Virus record (IMG/VR): IMGVR_UViG_3300044620_000202
Span: 1 to 34,847 of that record
Source of the DNA: a virus
Length of the DNA stretch: 34,847 nucleotides
Direction: 5' to 3' (one strand)
In this document: positions 14,539 to 23,783 of the stretch, piece after piece
Layout: every line of letters starts with the position of its first letter
How positions within the stretch are numbered: position 1 is the first letter of the stretch
The notes under the pieces: model-generated
Seen by the model: the letters and a program-made list of their open reading frames with translations, nothing else
Told to the model about the DNA's origin: nothing
Databases searched by the model: none
Made by a program: the position numbers and the translations under genes

Positions 14539-16173
14539 TTATTCTTGAAATAAGTTGGTGAGGTCTTGCGTAATGATTCGATTATCATCTTGGTAAAGCA
14601 AGAATGGCTCATCTAAATTAAGGATCGATGGCAAGCAGTCAGCATCCACACCAACACATACAGTCTTGCGAACTATTCCCGTCTTTCGGTATAGATCAAT
14701 GCTAAGAGTTCCGAGATCATCGGCATCGTTGTACTCGATCTCAGGGAAGTCTGCCTCAGCAGGAAAGTGCGTTTCACCGTTGATGTATAAGTTATCGAAG
14801 TACACCAAGATCGATAAGAAGTCAAGCACGTACTCAGGCAATCTGCCAAAGAAGTAGGTGTGTCTTTTCCTGCGATCAACATACGATGCGTGCCACCTTC
14901 CAGAAGCATACCGGAATAGATCTGCATCGGTATCATACTGTGCTTTATACCTTCTACCTTCCAACCTGATCGATGGCAGGAATGATGATCCGTAGAAAGC
15001 AAAGCCAAATTGATTCTCACCGTTGCAGCCTTCTAACTTAAAGTAATCACATCCGCTATATTCGCCAACTGCAATCACATCGCTGTACCGGTCATAGTTA
15101 ACGGTTGTGTAGATTGCTCGCAGGGTTACCTTGCTGATCTCAATCAGCGATGGTGTGCCTCCTATCTGAGATCCAAACAAGCTAACATTGCCCGATGATG
15201 TTGGAGTGAATACAATGGTTGTAACGCCTGCGGTTGTGATAGGTGAGCCGTAGGTAGTTCCGTCAACAGATACACGCAGCCTTGCGTTGCTAATGGCATC
15301 CACAGTGATCTCAATAGAATACTCAACACCCTCGCATACTTCCGTAACTGATTCAAGGTATGCACTTTCGCCACTGCCCAATTCGATGCTGGCTAAGTTT
15401 GGATCGATCACCCAATTCGTTGTTCCTGTGCCAAGCACTGAACTCCAACTCGGCACTCCTGATCTTGTGGCATTGAAGTAAGGATTGGCGATGAAGTATT
15501 GACCGCATAAGTTGGTGCAATACTCGGCAATCGCTAAACGATAGCAGCCTGCTGATAGTGCCACATCAACCATCGAGAAGCCTGCCGTAAGATATTGATC
15601 GATGGTAGTTATGGTTGGATCTATCCTTGCGACAATCGTATTGACATCATCAGCATCTACCACTCCTAAGAACAAGCCACCATTCGGAACACCAACCAAG
15701 CTAATAAATACAAAGCTACCGATGAAGGTATTGCCAGATATTGTTACCGAAATGCTGCTGTTGGTCAGTAGGTGAGAAGTGTCAAAGTAAAGAGTGTGCG
15801 TTCCTGCTGCTGTGATCGTTTGGCTCGATGCTCCTGATACTATGACCACCAATGATCCAATGATGTCAGATACTTGCAACACTACTCTGATCACGCCATA
15901 CATATCTTGCGGATAGAAGGTCTGGCTAAAGAAGCCAGTTGGATCTGCTGCCGTTGATGTTATGGTAGATCCGCTTTCTGTCCAAGCATTCACAGTGATA
16001 GCACCGCCATAAGTTCCTGAATCATTGCAGGGAGTTGATTCGATCTGGAAGAATATCTCATCATCGAAATCGACAAGTTGCTTGAAGCCATCTGCTCCGC
16101 ATCCGCAGTCGTTTGATAGTTCTGCCGATGGCTTGAATACAATAGGTTGGTTAGGTATGGAGTTGTAACTCAT
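14539..16173 (-). CDS. Large tail protein with a jelly-roll-like domain
   Basis: A 544-aa protein downstream of the tape measure. Two segments (about residues 55-155 and 240-350) read as beta-sandwich units; the second, containing ESVTEVCEGVEYSIEITVDA and RLRVSVDGTTYGSP, resembles CBM4/9-like carbohydrate-binding modules. The C-terminal part (RKRHTYFFGRLPEYVLDFLS) is different and may anchor it in the tail tip. It may bind host or capsule glycans during adsorption. Its start overlaps the upstream tail gene by 4 nt. No specific family is certain. Confidence 0.65.
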   Translation of the reverse strand: MSYNSIPNQPIVFKPSAELSNDCGCGADGFKQLVDFDDEIFFQIESTPCNDSGTYGGAITVNAWTESGSTITSTAADPTGFFSQTFYPQDMYGVIRVVLQVSDIIGSLVVIVSGASSQTITAAGTHTLYFDTSHLLTNSSISVTISGNTFIGSFVFISLVGVPNGGLFLGVVDADDVNTIVARIDPTITTIDQYLTAGFSMVDVALSAGCYRLAIAEYCTNLCGQYFIANPYFNATRSGVPSWSSVLGTGTTNWVIDPNLASIELGSGESAYLESVTEVCEGVEYSIEITVDAISNARLRVSVDGTTYGSPITTAGVTTIVFTPTSSGNVSLFGSQIGGTPSLIEISKVTLRAIYTTVNYDRYSDVIAVGEYSGCDYFKLEGCNGENQFGFAFYGSSFLPSIRLEGRRYKAQYDTDADLFRYASGRWHASYVDRRKRHTYFFGRLPEYVLDFLSILVYFDNLYINGETHFPAEADFPEIEYNDADDLGTLSIDLYRKTGIVRKTVCVGVDADCLPSILNLDEPFLLYQDDNRIITQDLTNLFQE

Positions 16174-18161
16174 CGGAGGATCTCGTTAGACTTTAGTACA
16201 AATTTAGCGTTTTGACGGATAACGGAATCTACTTGCATCGTTTTAATGTAGCCATCGATTACCGCCAATGAATCCTCTGTGCGCCCTAACTCAATCGGTG
16301 ATGATGTTTGGTTGATGATGGATGTGATCTCATTCATTGATAGTGGTCGCTCGAACTCATAAAGGAAAGATCTAATATCATCAACATTAACTGCTTGCAA
16401 CTCTTCAGGATTGAACGGCTGACCTTCAATGGTGAATCTCATTGTTTCGTCTGTTGTCCACACAGACACATCGACTTGGGGTATGTAGGTAATATCAAGC
16501 ACGATTCCACTTACATCGCTTCTGATTATATCGCCAACATTACAAACCAACTGAGTGCTAACTGTTAAAATTCCAACTGCAAAAGGTGCAGGAGTTTCAA
16601 CTGTTGATTCAACCCTTGCAACCTCAGTATCTGTGTTATCAAACTGGATAACTATTGCTTTGAATGATGCCGAACCTGAGTAATTATTATCAATGATAAA
16701 TACCTCATAGCGAAGAAACACATTGTAGATACCCGCTTGTTGAACGATATACTCTTTACCGTTAAAGTTTACATTCGGAGTTAGTATTACATTCCAATCG
16801 TAATAATCTCCAGTCCATTGTTGAAATGAAGTGTATGCCGTTGAAATGATTTTCCAATTAAGGTTTGGTGATAACAATGCAGAAGCATCAGAAAGTGTAT
16901 CAACTGGATTAAATGGCTGCTCTAAGAATGAAAACAATGAATTAGGGTAACCGTTTATCCATCTTGCCGATACCTCATCATTTGTAAAGCCTCCATTGTA
17001 AACGCTCTGACCAATCCCATAAGGATCGTACTTCCTTGATCTAAAGAAAGGCGTAATGCCTCCAACATAATCAACTTGAATTATTATGTTGTTCAGATCA
17101 TAGCTATCAGCATCGAATCGAATAATATCCTCGATCACATTGGTGTCGAAGATAATATCAGGTGATTCAACATTGAGGATGTTTGAAGTATTGCATTCGC
17201 CAGTAAAGCCAAATCGTTCCTTCCTGAAACCTCTAAATGGCGTTTGAATAAATGTCAATGTCTGAGGTGGATCGTTCTGAGAACTTGATTCATTTGCTTC
17301 CAGAACTGGATTGCTGCCGAACTGAACGGCTGCATAAATCTTTTGAGTATCGAATCTAAATTCAATATTCGGCTGATCCAACAGCGATGCTGATTGATTA
17401 AGTTGGTAGAAGTATTCAATAGGCTCGATCCTGATCGCAGGTCTGTTGTTTCCCTGCTTAACAAATCCAATCCCCAAATTGTACTTGGCTTTAAGGTTTG
17501 AATACAGTTGCTCAAAAGAGATAACCGTTTCAATATCCTGATTGGTTCTTATTGACCGCCCATTCGTTACGCAAATGGTATCAAAGTCGGCAGGCATTGT
17601 AAAGAACAAGTCAGATTGAAAGTCTACGAGGTTGTCGCTCATGCAGCCTACCAAGTGAGTAAAGGCATCATAAACAGAAATGCCACGCCCTGCATCAAAG
17701 TAACTTGCAGGCAAGGCAGGATTATACATCGTTAGCAATCTTCTCGCAGGAGGCACGATTGGCTGAAGGTTTTTGGTAACCGTTCCACTCAAAGAGAATG
17801 GAATGCCTTTGTTGTTGTTGATCTTAGTTGAGAATGATTCATCGTATAGCTTGGTCTTAACATTGCACCTATCTAAATCAAATACCGATTCAGTTACTAC
17901 AATATACCCATCGACTAATCTTGCCCATGTTGATTGACATAAGTATTGAACTTGAACCTTAACCAACTGGCAGAAGCTACGATCAACAACCTTGTTGAAT
18001 AAATACTGATAGGCAGTGCCATCAAAGAATAGGTCATTGTTAAATGATACTATCCTTGCTCCTATTGAATCATCTTCTGCAATGGCAAAGCCAAAGTCCT
18101 CAGGGTTCAATGGCTGACCTCTATCAAGCCCATCTAAAAGAAATTTGATTTCTATTGCCAT
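16170..18161 (-). CDS. Tail tip / baseplate-like protein
   Basis: A 663-aa protein immediately downstream of the tape measure, overlapping it by 10 nt. This position usually encodes distal tail (Dit) or tail-associated (Tal) proteins. The beginning MAIEIKFLLDGLDRGQPLNP and the segment VKVQVQYLCQSTWARLVDGY suggest a beta-rich ring-forming domain. No peptidase or lysozyme motif is visible. Assignment is by position and size. A 4-nt overlap couples it to the next tail gene. Confidence 0.6.
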   Translation of the reverse strand: MAIEIKFLLDGLDRGQPLNPEDFGFAIAEDDSIGARIVSFNNDLFFDGTAYQYLFNKVVDRSFCQLVKVQVQYLCQSTWARLVDGYIVVTESVFDLDRCNVKTKLYDESFSTKINNNKGIPFSLSGTVTKNLQPIVPPARRLLTMYNPALPASYFDAGRGISVYDAFTHLVGCMSDNLVDFQSDLFFTMPADFDTICVTNGRSIRTNQDIETVISFEQLYSNLKAKYNLGIGFVKQGNNRPAIRIEPIEYFYQLNQSASLLDQPNIEFRFDTQKIYAAVQFGSNPVLEANESSSQNDPPQTLTFIQTPFRGFRKERFGFTGECNTSNILNVESPDIIFDTNVIEDIIRFDADSYDLNNIIIQVDYVGGITPFFRSRKYDPYGIGQSVYNGGFTNDEVSARWINGYPNSLFSFLEQPFNPVDTLSDASALLSPNLNWKIISTAYTSFQQWTGDYYDWNVILTPNVNFNGKEYIVQQAGIYNVFLRYEVFIIDNNYSGSASFKAIVIQFDNTDTEVARVESTVETPAPFAVGILTVSTQLVCNVGDIIRSDVSGIVLDITYIPQVDVSVWTTDETMRFTIEGQPFNPEELQAVNVDDIRSFLYEFERPLSMNEITSIINQTSSPIELGRTEDSLAVIDGYIKTMQVDSVIRQNAKFVLKSNEILR

Positions 18162-21007
18162 AGGTAACGAGGATCTGATCCGTTAATGTTCACCACTGTT
18201 GATCTGCCTTTAAGATCCTTGCGAAGCCCTTTGATCTCTTTCTCCATTGACTTGCTGTTAAGCGATGCGTTCACCGTTACGTTTGCACCTTTGTTCTTAC
18301 TTGCAAAGTCTAATAATGCAGGGCGAACATAACGCTCATCCACATACTTCTTGAATGCTGCTGATGATCTGTTCATCGCATCAAGAGCATCCCGATGGCG
18401 AGCCACTGATGATCGGTTAACCACATACTCGCCTTTCTCTGCTTCGATCATTGTACCTCCAGCCTCGTGGCTTTGACCTCCAACCATACCACCCTTTTTG
18501 AATCTTGGAATTGGTCTTGATGCGATTGCTGCGATCTGAATACCTCCGATGATAGCAGCAGCAACTTGGAATGGAATTGCTTGCGGATAACCAAGATTAG
18601 CACCAGTCTTAACGATTGATGATGCTGTATTGATTGCTGCTTCAAAGATTGCTATCGCCTTATCTCTCTTGGCTTGCTTTTGCTTTTCAGCAGTGATGGC
18701 TCGACTTGTTCTAAGTTCTAATGCTTCCCTCTGTCTTGCCTTTTGTTTTTCAGTTTCTGATGTATTGTTTATTGCAGCAAGTTCAACATCTCTCACCAAT
18801 TCAATGTTAGCAATTCGATTCTCGGATGCTTGCTGTTGGAATTCAAGCAAACTGTTTAACACTTCAAGTGTTTGGTCTGCAATCTCAAAGGCATCGTCAA
18901 TAGTTTGATCTCTTGTCTTTTTACGCTCCTCACGAATGGCTGCTTCCGTTTCTGCATTGATCAACTCGATAGCACTGGCTCTTTCCTTCTCATCTTTGAT
19001 TGAATCCGTTGCTGCCTTTTTACGTGCCTCACCTTCAAGTGTAATCAAACTAATTCTGCGGTCTAAGCTACTGCCCTGCTCAATCTCTAATGTCTTGATG
19101 GTATTGATCTCGGCATTGAGTTGTGATGTTGCTATCTGCTTGTTAATCGCTTCGATCTGTGGCGCATACTTGTTAGCGATGTCAACCTTGCTCTTTCCAA
19201 GTTTGTCGGCTGTTTCAAGTTCAAGAGTTTGCTGTGTTTGTAATGCTGTTAGTTGTTGTTGAAGCGTGGCATCTGCCCCTGCCTTGCTCGCCTCTAATTG
19301 CTTTTGTAGGCTCTTTTCAAGTTCTGATATTTCAATCGCTGTAATCTGCTTTGCTGCTTGCTCCTTGATTGTTAAAATTGCTTTGTCTAATTCTTTCTGT
19401 GCTTGGATTTCTTCTTCTGATCCTTTTTTGAAATTAGCCTCTCTGAACTTTTGTTCTAATGCTCGGATCTGATTGTTGCTCTGTTCAAGGATCTTACTTT
19501 GCTCATCCAACTGGCTGACAAATGCTTCATTCTCTAATGCGATTAATTGCTCACGTGCTTTGAGTTGATCTTGTGCTGCTTTCTCGGCTGCTGCTTTGGC
19601 TTTGTCGGCTGCTGCTTTTTGTCTTGCCTCTCTGTCAGCTAAAAGCTTTTGCTCGGCTTCAGTTAACAATCCTGCTCCTTCTTCGATTATTGCAGCCCTT
19701 TCAAATTCCGCTTTACCTAAGTTAACAAGCTTTTCTGCCTGTGATTTCTTTTGAATTTCAACATCCCTCTGAGCATCTTTTGCTCTTTGATTGTTAAGTT
19801 TTTCTGCTTCTTGGCTTAAATCAACAACACTGCTTGCATACAGATCCACAAAACTTGCAGTTGCCTTTGTAGCAAATGCAAGCACCCTATCACCTATGCC
19901 TCGAACATCCTCTTCACTTGCCGTTGCTGCTTCTGCTGATAAGACTGCCGCTTGTGCAAACAATGCTTGTGCTTTTGCCCTTGCTGCTGTTGCTTCAATA
20001 TACGCATCTTTTTTCTTGATGTAGTTCGCCTCTGCAACATTTAGATCGTTAGTCTTGCCAAATGTACCTCCAAGAGTTTCGTTGTAAGTAAGTAGTGCCT
20101 CCTCTTTAGAGATCACACCTTTACGTGCTAATTCAAATGCAGTGCCGACCTTAGTTGTTTCTTCAATCGCTCCACCTAATGCAGTCTTAACATCACCCAA
20201 TGTGGCATCCAATGCTCTGGTTGTATCACTCGTTCCAAGAACTGCATCCTTCAACTTATCGAAATTTGCTATCAATGCCCCGATTGCGATAACCAACAAT
20301 CCAACTCCCGTAGCTGCTAATGCTATTCTAAAGGCTTTTAACGCACCCGTTGAGTTTCCAACAACTAAAGCGTAGGCTGCTTGTGCTTTGGTTTCTATAA
20401 GAGTCTTAAGTGTGCTTTCTTCTTTTAACAATACTGCTGCTTGCTGCACACCATTTGCAATCGCACTGATGGCTGTGGTCTTGGCAATTATCTTTTGAAG
20501 ATCCTCGCTCTCTGATCCAAACAATGCAGATGCACCTTGTGCTATTTCAAAGCCAGCAGCAAGACCTTGTGTGGCATCTACTGCTGCATCGAACTTGAAT
20601 GTGTCTGATGCAAGATTTTTAACCCTTGCCCTTGTATCTCCGATCTGATCTTCAAGTCTTGCTGCTTCAAGGATCAACTTCTTAAATTCTTCAGTACCAC
20701 CCTTGCCTGCTTCTTCAAGTGCGTTGAGGTCATTACGCAATCCACGCAATACTCTTGTTAATGGTACGCCCTTTTTGTTTAGATCATCGAATGCTTTGTT
20801 CTGGTCGGCAAGTGCTTTCTTAACTTCTGTGCCTGAGAATGCTGCTGCGATGCTCTTGCCTGCCGTCTTATAAACATCGGCTACCTTCTTAGAACTATCT
20901 TGTGCGGATGCAACAACAGCATCATTCGCCTTATTGACTTCGTTAACCGTATCTTTTAGGCTAGCTGCTTGAGCCTTGTAGATAATTTCAACTTCTGCTG
21001 CTGCCAT
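18152..21007 (-). CDS. Tail tape measure protein
   Basis: A 951-aa, alanine- and lysine-rich helical protein with long coiled coils (about residues 410-560 and 640-760) and a hydrophobic segment near 225-245 (ALAATGVGLLVIAIGALIA). The C-terminal part contains GGMVGGQSHEAGGTMIEAEK, then GEYVVNR, a motif frequent in Bacteroidetes phage tape measures. It sets tail length; at about 0.15 nm per residue the tail would be roughly 140 nm, indicating a siphovirus. Its start is overlapped by 20 nt by the -1 extension of the tail chaperone gene. Confidence 0.9.
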   Translation of the reverse strand: MAAAEVEIIYKAQAASLKDTVNEVNKANDAVVASAQDSSKKVADVYKTAGKSIAAAFSGTEVKKALADQNKAFDDLNKKGVPLTRVLRGLRNDLNALEEAGKGGTEEFKKLILEAARLEDQIGDTRARVKNLASDTFKFDAAVDATQGLAAGFEIAQGASALFGSESEDLQKIIAKTTAISAIANGVQQAAVLLKEESTLKTLIETKAQAAYALVVGNSTGALKAFRIALAATGVGLLVIAIGALIANFDKLKDAVLGTSDTTRALDATLGDVKTALGGAIEETTKVGTAFELARKGVISKEEALLTYNETLGGTFGKTNDLNVAEANYIKKKDAYIEATAARAKAQALFAQAAVLSAEAATASEEDVRGIGDRVLAFATKATASFVDLYASSVVDLSQEAEKLNNQRAKDAQRDVEIQKKSQAEKLVNLGKAEFERAAIIEEGAGLLTEAEQKLLADREARQKAAADKAKAAAEKAAQDQLKAREQLIALENEAFVSQLDEQSKILEQSNNQIRALEQKFREANFKKGSEEEIQAQKELDKAILTIKEQAAKQITAIEISELEKSLQKQLEASKAGADATLQQQLTALQTQQTLELETADKLGKSKVDIANKYAPQIEAINKQIATSQLNAEINTIKTLEIEQGSSLDRRISLITLEGEARKKAATDSIKDEKERASAIELINAETEAAIREERKKTRDQTIDDAFEIADQTLEVLNSLLEFQQQASENRIANIELVRDVELAAINNTSETEKQKARQREALELRTSRAITAEKQKQAKRDKAIAIFEAAINTASSIVKTGANLGYPQAIPFQVAAAIIGGIQIAAIASRPIPRFKKGGMVGGQSHEAGGTMIEAEKGEYVVNRSSVARHRDALDAMNRSSAAFKKYVDERYVRPALLDFASKNKGANVTVNASLNSKSMEKEIKGLRKDLKGRSTVVNINGSDPRYLWQ

Positions 21008-21287
21008 TTTTTTGAGCCTTTATTTGAGCCTCAAATTTAAGCAAATAAGTTAACACATCCGATTTCATTAACTCATTGAAATCCGATATTGAACCCTCTG
21101 CCAATGACATCACTTGCTCTCTGAAGGTGTCGGCTGTTCTCTTAGACCGGCTTTGCGGTGAGAACTCAGCTGGCGTAACGCCTCTTGTAGTTTGCGAATT
21201 TCTTGCGTGTTGTACTCCCAGAGCGTTTGAAATTCGTCCGCTGAAATATTGAATAAGGGCATCAGCGGCTCGATACCCAGATTGTAA
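20988..21287 (-). CDS. -1 frame extension (T part) of the tail assembly chaperone
   Basis: From the T8 slip site the -1 frame stays open for 99 codons (starting LQSGYRAADALIQY) to a TGA at 20990-20988. The last 60 residues look most protein-like: TADTFREQVMSLAEGSISDF, then ELMKSDVLTYLLKFEAQIK. Slippage would make a fusion of about 257 aa, the analogue of lambda gpG-T. The alternative is a separate 40-aa ORF from ATG 21110, which overlaps the TGA stop of the upstream frame. The end overlaps the tape measure start by 20 nt. Confidence 0.7.
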   Translation of the reverse strand, partial: LQSGYRAADALIQYFSGRISNALGVQHARNSQTTRGVTPAEFSPQSRSKRTADTFREQVMSLAEGSISDFNELMKSDVLTYLLKFEAQIKAQKNGSSRS

Positions 21288-21760
21288 AAAAAATCGTGCG
21301 CCCCTCCATTGCTCAATTCCTCAAACAAGGTTAGTTTCTGTTGATGGATGTCGGGGTTGATCTCGGCAGGATTCTCGTCTGATCTGATGATCCAAGTCGC
21401 TGCGATGTTTAACAACAGATCCCGATGGATGACTGTATTCTGCCGTTCTCTGATTACGTGAATGTATGCTCCCATCAATGCTGCCGTCTTAGGGTTAGCC
21501 AAGCCAGCAGATAAAGCCTTTTCCATTTCAGTGAGGATCTTCTCCATCTCTGATCCACTTAACCCACTGCTCAACCTTTCCATCAGGCTCATCGACATTG
21601 CGAACCTCTCCAATGGCATATTAACTTCTTTAGGGAATCGGTAGTAGGTGTGCTGCCCTTTCTTAAATACCTCAACCAAGTTGTATGTTGACTTATTACT
21701 GTTACTGAGCAAAAATATTGATCGCAGTCGACCTCCTAATCCTTTGAATAATCTCATCAA
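21110..21760 (-). CDS. Tail assembly chaperone (G-like)
   Basis: A 216-aa protein immediately before the tape measure. QHTYYRFPKEVNMPLERFAM and the helical C-terminus (FNISADEFQTLWEYNTQEI) fit a G-type chaperone that coats the tape measure during tail assembly. The start is uncertain: ATG 21760 overlaps the upstream gene by 59 nt, and TTG 21712 gives 200 aa with a short overlap. A T8 run at codons 156-158 with a downstream stem allows -1 frameshifting to a longer form. Confidence 0.75.
   Translation of the reverse strand: MMRLFKGLGGRLRSIFLLSNSNKSTYNLVEVFKKGQHTYYRFPKEVNMPLERFAMSMSLMERLSSGLSGSEMEKILTEMEKALSAGLANPKTAALMGAYIHVIRERQNTVIHRDLLLNIAATWIIRSDENPAEINPDIHQQKLTLFEELSNGGAHDFFYNLGIEPLMPLFNISADEFQTLWEYNTQEIRKLQEALRQLSSHRKAGLREQPTPSESK
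21257..21293 (-). promoter_or_regulatory. Programmed -1 frameshift signal in the tail chaperone gene
   Basis: Zero-frame codons GAT TTT TTT TAC give the slippery heptamer T TTT TTT (21293-21287). After an 8-nt spacer, GGGTATC (21278-21272) pairs with GATGCCC (21263-21257), a 7-bp stem with an 8-nt loop and one G-U pair. The arrangement matches the conserved frameshift of siphophage tail chaperone genes. Confidence 0.75.
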
Positions 21761-21977
21761 GTGTATTGTTTGTTTTAATCTCTGAATTGTCTTTTAGAAT
21801 CAAGATTGCTCCTGACTCATCCTCCTCCTGAAAGCAATGGCTGATGAAGTCAACATTGACAATCGCATCGGCTATCTTGCCATTGACACGCAGAACTTCA
21901 TCGATCTCGTTATTATGAAAATAAGCCTGAACGATGATGAAGCCCGTCATATCATCTACCACCTTTGCACTGGACAT
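21702..21977 (-). CDS. Small protein upstream of the tail chaperone
   Basis: A 91-aa acidic protein (MSSAKVVDDMTGFIIVQAYF...), mostly beta-like at the N-terminus with a C-terminal helix (LDEIIQRIRRS). It is not recognised. It overlaps both neighbours (22 nt upstream, up to 59 nt downstream), so it belongs to the terminase-tail operon. A tail completion or tube-related role is possible but unsupported by motif. The relation to the next frame is +1; no convincing slip signal was found. Confidence 0.6.
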   Translation of the reverse strand: MSSAKVVDDMTGFIIVQAYFHNNEIDEVLRVNGKIADAIVNVDFISHCFQEEDESGAILILKDNSEIKTNNTLDEIIQRIRRSTAINIFAQ

Positions 21978-22165
21978 TCGGCATCAGGTACTCTTGTCTT
22001 GGCAGGAAGGAAGCATCCACATTCTTTGCAGGTGTTGGTTAGCTTCTGATGGTACGGGCAAACCACGCACTCCACCATACGCTTCCTTGATAGCTTTCTG
22101 CTTGTCTTAGTATCGAAGCACCACAGCATCCAGCCGTGAAGGATCATCTTGATCTTCTTTAACAT
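21956..22165 (-). CDS. Small zinc-ribbon-like protein
   Basis: A 69-aa protein with CVVCPYH, then CKECGCFLPAKTRV and a final ECPVQRW. The C-x2-C / C-x2-C-x-C layout suggests a zinc ribbon and resembles the DUF6171-type small proteins found in phage structural operons (recalled, not searched). The N-terminus is basic. It overlaps the upstream gene by 7 nt and the downstream gene by 22 nt. Function unknown; a head-tail or packaging accessory is possible. Confidence 0.75.
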   Translation of the reverse strand: MLKKIKMILHGWMLWCFDTKTSRKLSRKRMVECVVCPYHQKLTNTCKECGCFLPAKTRVPDAECPVQRW

Positions 22166-22509
22166 TCTATGCAGTCGATTAGGTTAATCACTCCAACATT
22201 TTCAGCATCGGCATTGCTATTCACTACCGAGAAGGTAATGCAAGTATATTCAACCTCGCAGATGGTAAACACTTCACAGCCTCTCAGGCTGATCGTATAG
22301 CCTTGCAGTGGATCGATCTTCGCTCCGACAATGGTAAGCATACCATCAACATCCGATTCGCTGTTATAGAAGGTCTGTATCTTGCCCGTTGCATTGTGCT
22401 TAATGTCCACCACATAAGTAGAATCGGCAGGCACTACCCCGAAGGTGATCCCCTCGTTACAGTAGTCTACAATTATTCCAGAATCAAAGCAAGGAGAACA
22501 CACGCTCAT
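22159..22509 (-). CDS. Cys-rich small structural-region protein
   Basis: A 116-aa protein from ATG 22509 (MSVCSPCFDSGIIVDYCNEG), whose ATGA overlaps the terminase stop; a longer in-frame start at 22656 would lie inside the terminase gene and is rejected. It contains about nine cysteines, including a C-terminal CIEC, and several beta-like stretches (TYVVDIKHNATG, GYTISLRGCEVF). It could be a disulfide-stabilised or metal-binding virion protein. It is not recognised as any named family. Confidence 0.7.
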   Translation of the reverse strand: MSVCSPCFDSGIIVDYCNEGITFGVVPADSTYVVDIKHNATGKIQTFYNSESDVDGMLTIVGAKIDPLQGYTISLRGCEVFTICEVEYTCITFSVVNSNADAENVGVINLIDCIEC

Positions 22510-23783
22510 AAGTATCGCTTTAGTATTGCGTTTACAAAGTAACGGAAACAATCTAAAAAGTCTGCACGTTCGGCTATGTTTTTTCGGTTGCTCTTTATGA
22601 TCCCTCCATTGGCATCGCACTGCACTTGCTTGGCATCGAATACAAAGCCCTTGCACCGCTTGGAGTTGGCACGAATGTCTAATCTTCTGAGTGCTGCGTT
22701 ACAATCGATCCTGCTGTTGTAGTGCGTAGGGTTGGCAGGGATCATAAACTGACTATCTGATAACCTCAACCTCCGCTTGATCTGCGTGTAGGCAGATGAG
22801 TTATCTCGCTGCTGCACTGTGCCACCCTTACCCATTGCATCGCCTGTGATCCTGATCAAGCCCATCGGAATGCTCAACGCTTCCACTGCATCGCAGAACG
22901 CATCCACGCTGCCCTTGTCGATCTTGATCTCATCCACCACTATCGCACCTCTGCCCACTTGCTGGATGACCAAAGCACATAACGGGTTAATGTTGAAATC
23001 GACTGACACGAACACAGGCAAGTTAGGATTGAGTGCAATGCTATCATCGATGTGCCTATCATCATTCCACTCATACAAGAACGGGTTGGCAACATCATCG
23101 GCAATATCCCAATCGCCCTCAACGAATCTTTGGTATTGGATCGGTGGCAGTTCATTTAGACTTTCAATGTATTCTTGCGGAATATGTGGATTGTCAGTGA
23201 TAAAAGATGGAATATAGATCCATTTCTCTGGCAATGTATTTTCCCTATATCTATCGTATATCAATTCCTTAACCCAATTATTTGATGGATTGCAAGTTGC
23301 CAAGCAAACTATGGGAGGCTTGCCTTGTGCCTTATTCCAACTGCCGATCCTTTCCTGCACCTTGTAGAATGTTAGATCTTGCAATTCATTGACCTCATCC
23401 AGCCCTGCACCATTAACTTCCAAGCCCCTAAATCGATTGAGTTCTTTGTCATCATCATAGCTTTCAGCCATAAAGATCAACTCACTGCCGTTGTTGAATG
23501 TTACTACGTTGGTGTCCCGATTCCAAGACTTGATGTAAGCATTTAACCCATCATTAATTAATGATGTAAAACTTGGAAAGGTAGTTCTCTTTAAGTCGGG
23601 CAAACTCTTGCGGATGATAACCCATCGAGAGCCTGCATAGTTAAGTGCAAGATATGAAAGGGTAAGCAGCAACCAAACAGATTTTCCACCACGTATTGCC
23701 CCTCCGAAAACAATTACTCTGTAATCGCCACTGATAACTTTCCTAAATGCAATAGTCTGGGATTCGAATAAACGATAACTCAT
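22506..23783 (-). CDS. Terminase large subunit
   Basis: A 425-aa packaging motor ATPase and nuclease. Walker A is GGAIRGGKS (27-35), Walker B is GAGLDE (acidic D129, E130), the coupling motif is LATCNPS (about 161-167), and the nuclease domain begins with VSVDFNI (D262). Length is normal for the family. It docks on the portal, pumps DNA into the prohead and cuts concatemers. It follows the small subunit with a 4-nt overlap. Phylogeny of this protein would indicate the packaging type, which cannot be told from motifs. Confidence 0.95.
   Translation of the reverse strand: MSYRLFESQTIAFRKVISGDYRVIVFGGAIRGGKSVWLLLTLSYLALNYAGSRWVIIRKSLPDLKRTTFPSFTSLINDGLNAYIKSWNRDTNVVTFNNGSELIFMAESYDDDKELNRFRGLEVNGAGLDEVNELQDLTFYKVQERIGSWNKAQGKPPIVCLATCNPSNNWVKELIYDRYRENTLPEKWIYIPSFITDNPHIPQEYIESLNELPPIQYQRFVEGDWDIADDVANPFLYEWNDDRHIDDSIALNPNLPVFVSVDFNINPLCALVIQQVGRGAIVVDEIKIDKGSVDAFCDAVEALSIPMGLIRITGDAMGKGGTVQQRDNSSAYTQIKRRLRLSDSQFMIPANPTHYNSRIDCNAALRRLDIRANSKRCKGFVFDAKQVQCDANGGIIKSNRKNIAERADFLDCFRYFVNAILKRYL

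Noticed and set aside
21702-21760. Possible +1 frameshift joining the 91-aa gene to the tail chaperone gene
   Set aside because: The frames overlap and relate by +1, but no slippery codon, SD-like stimulator or stem was found; an alternative TTG start explains the overlap.
22510-22656. N-terminal extension of the Cys-rich protein to 22656
   Set aside because: It lies wholly inside the terminase gene, while ATG 22509 gives the ATGA overlap typical of this genome.
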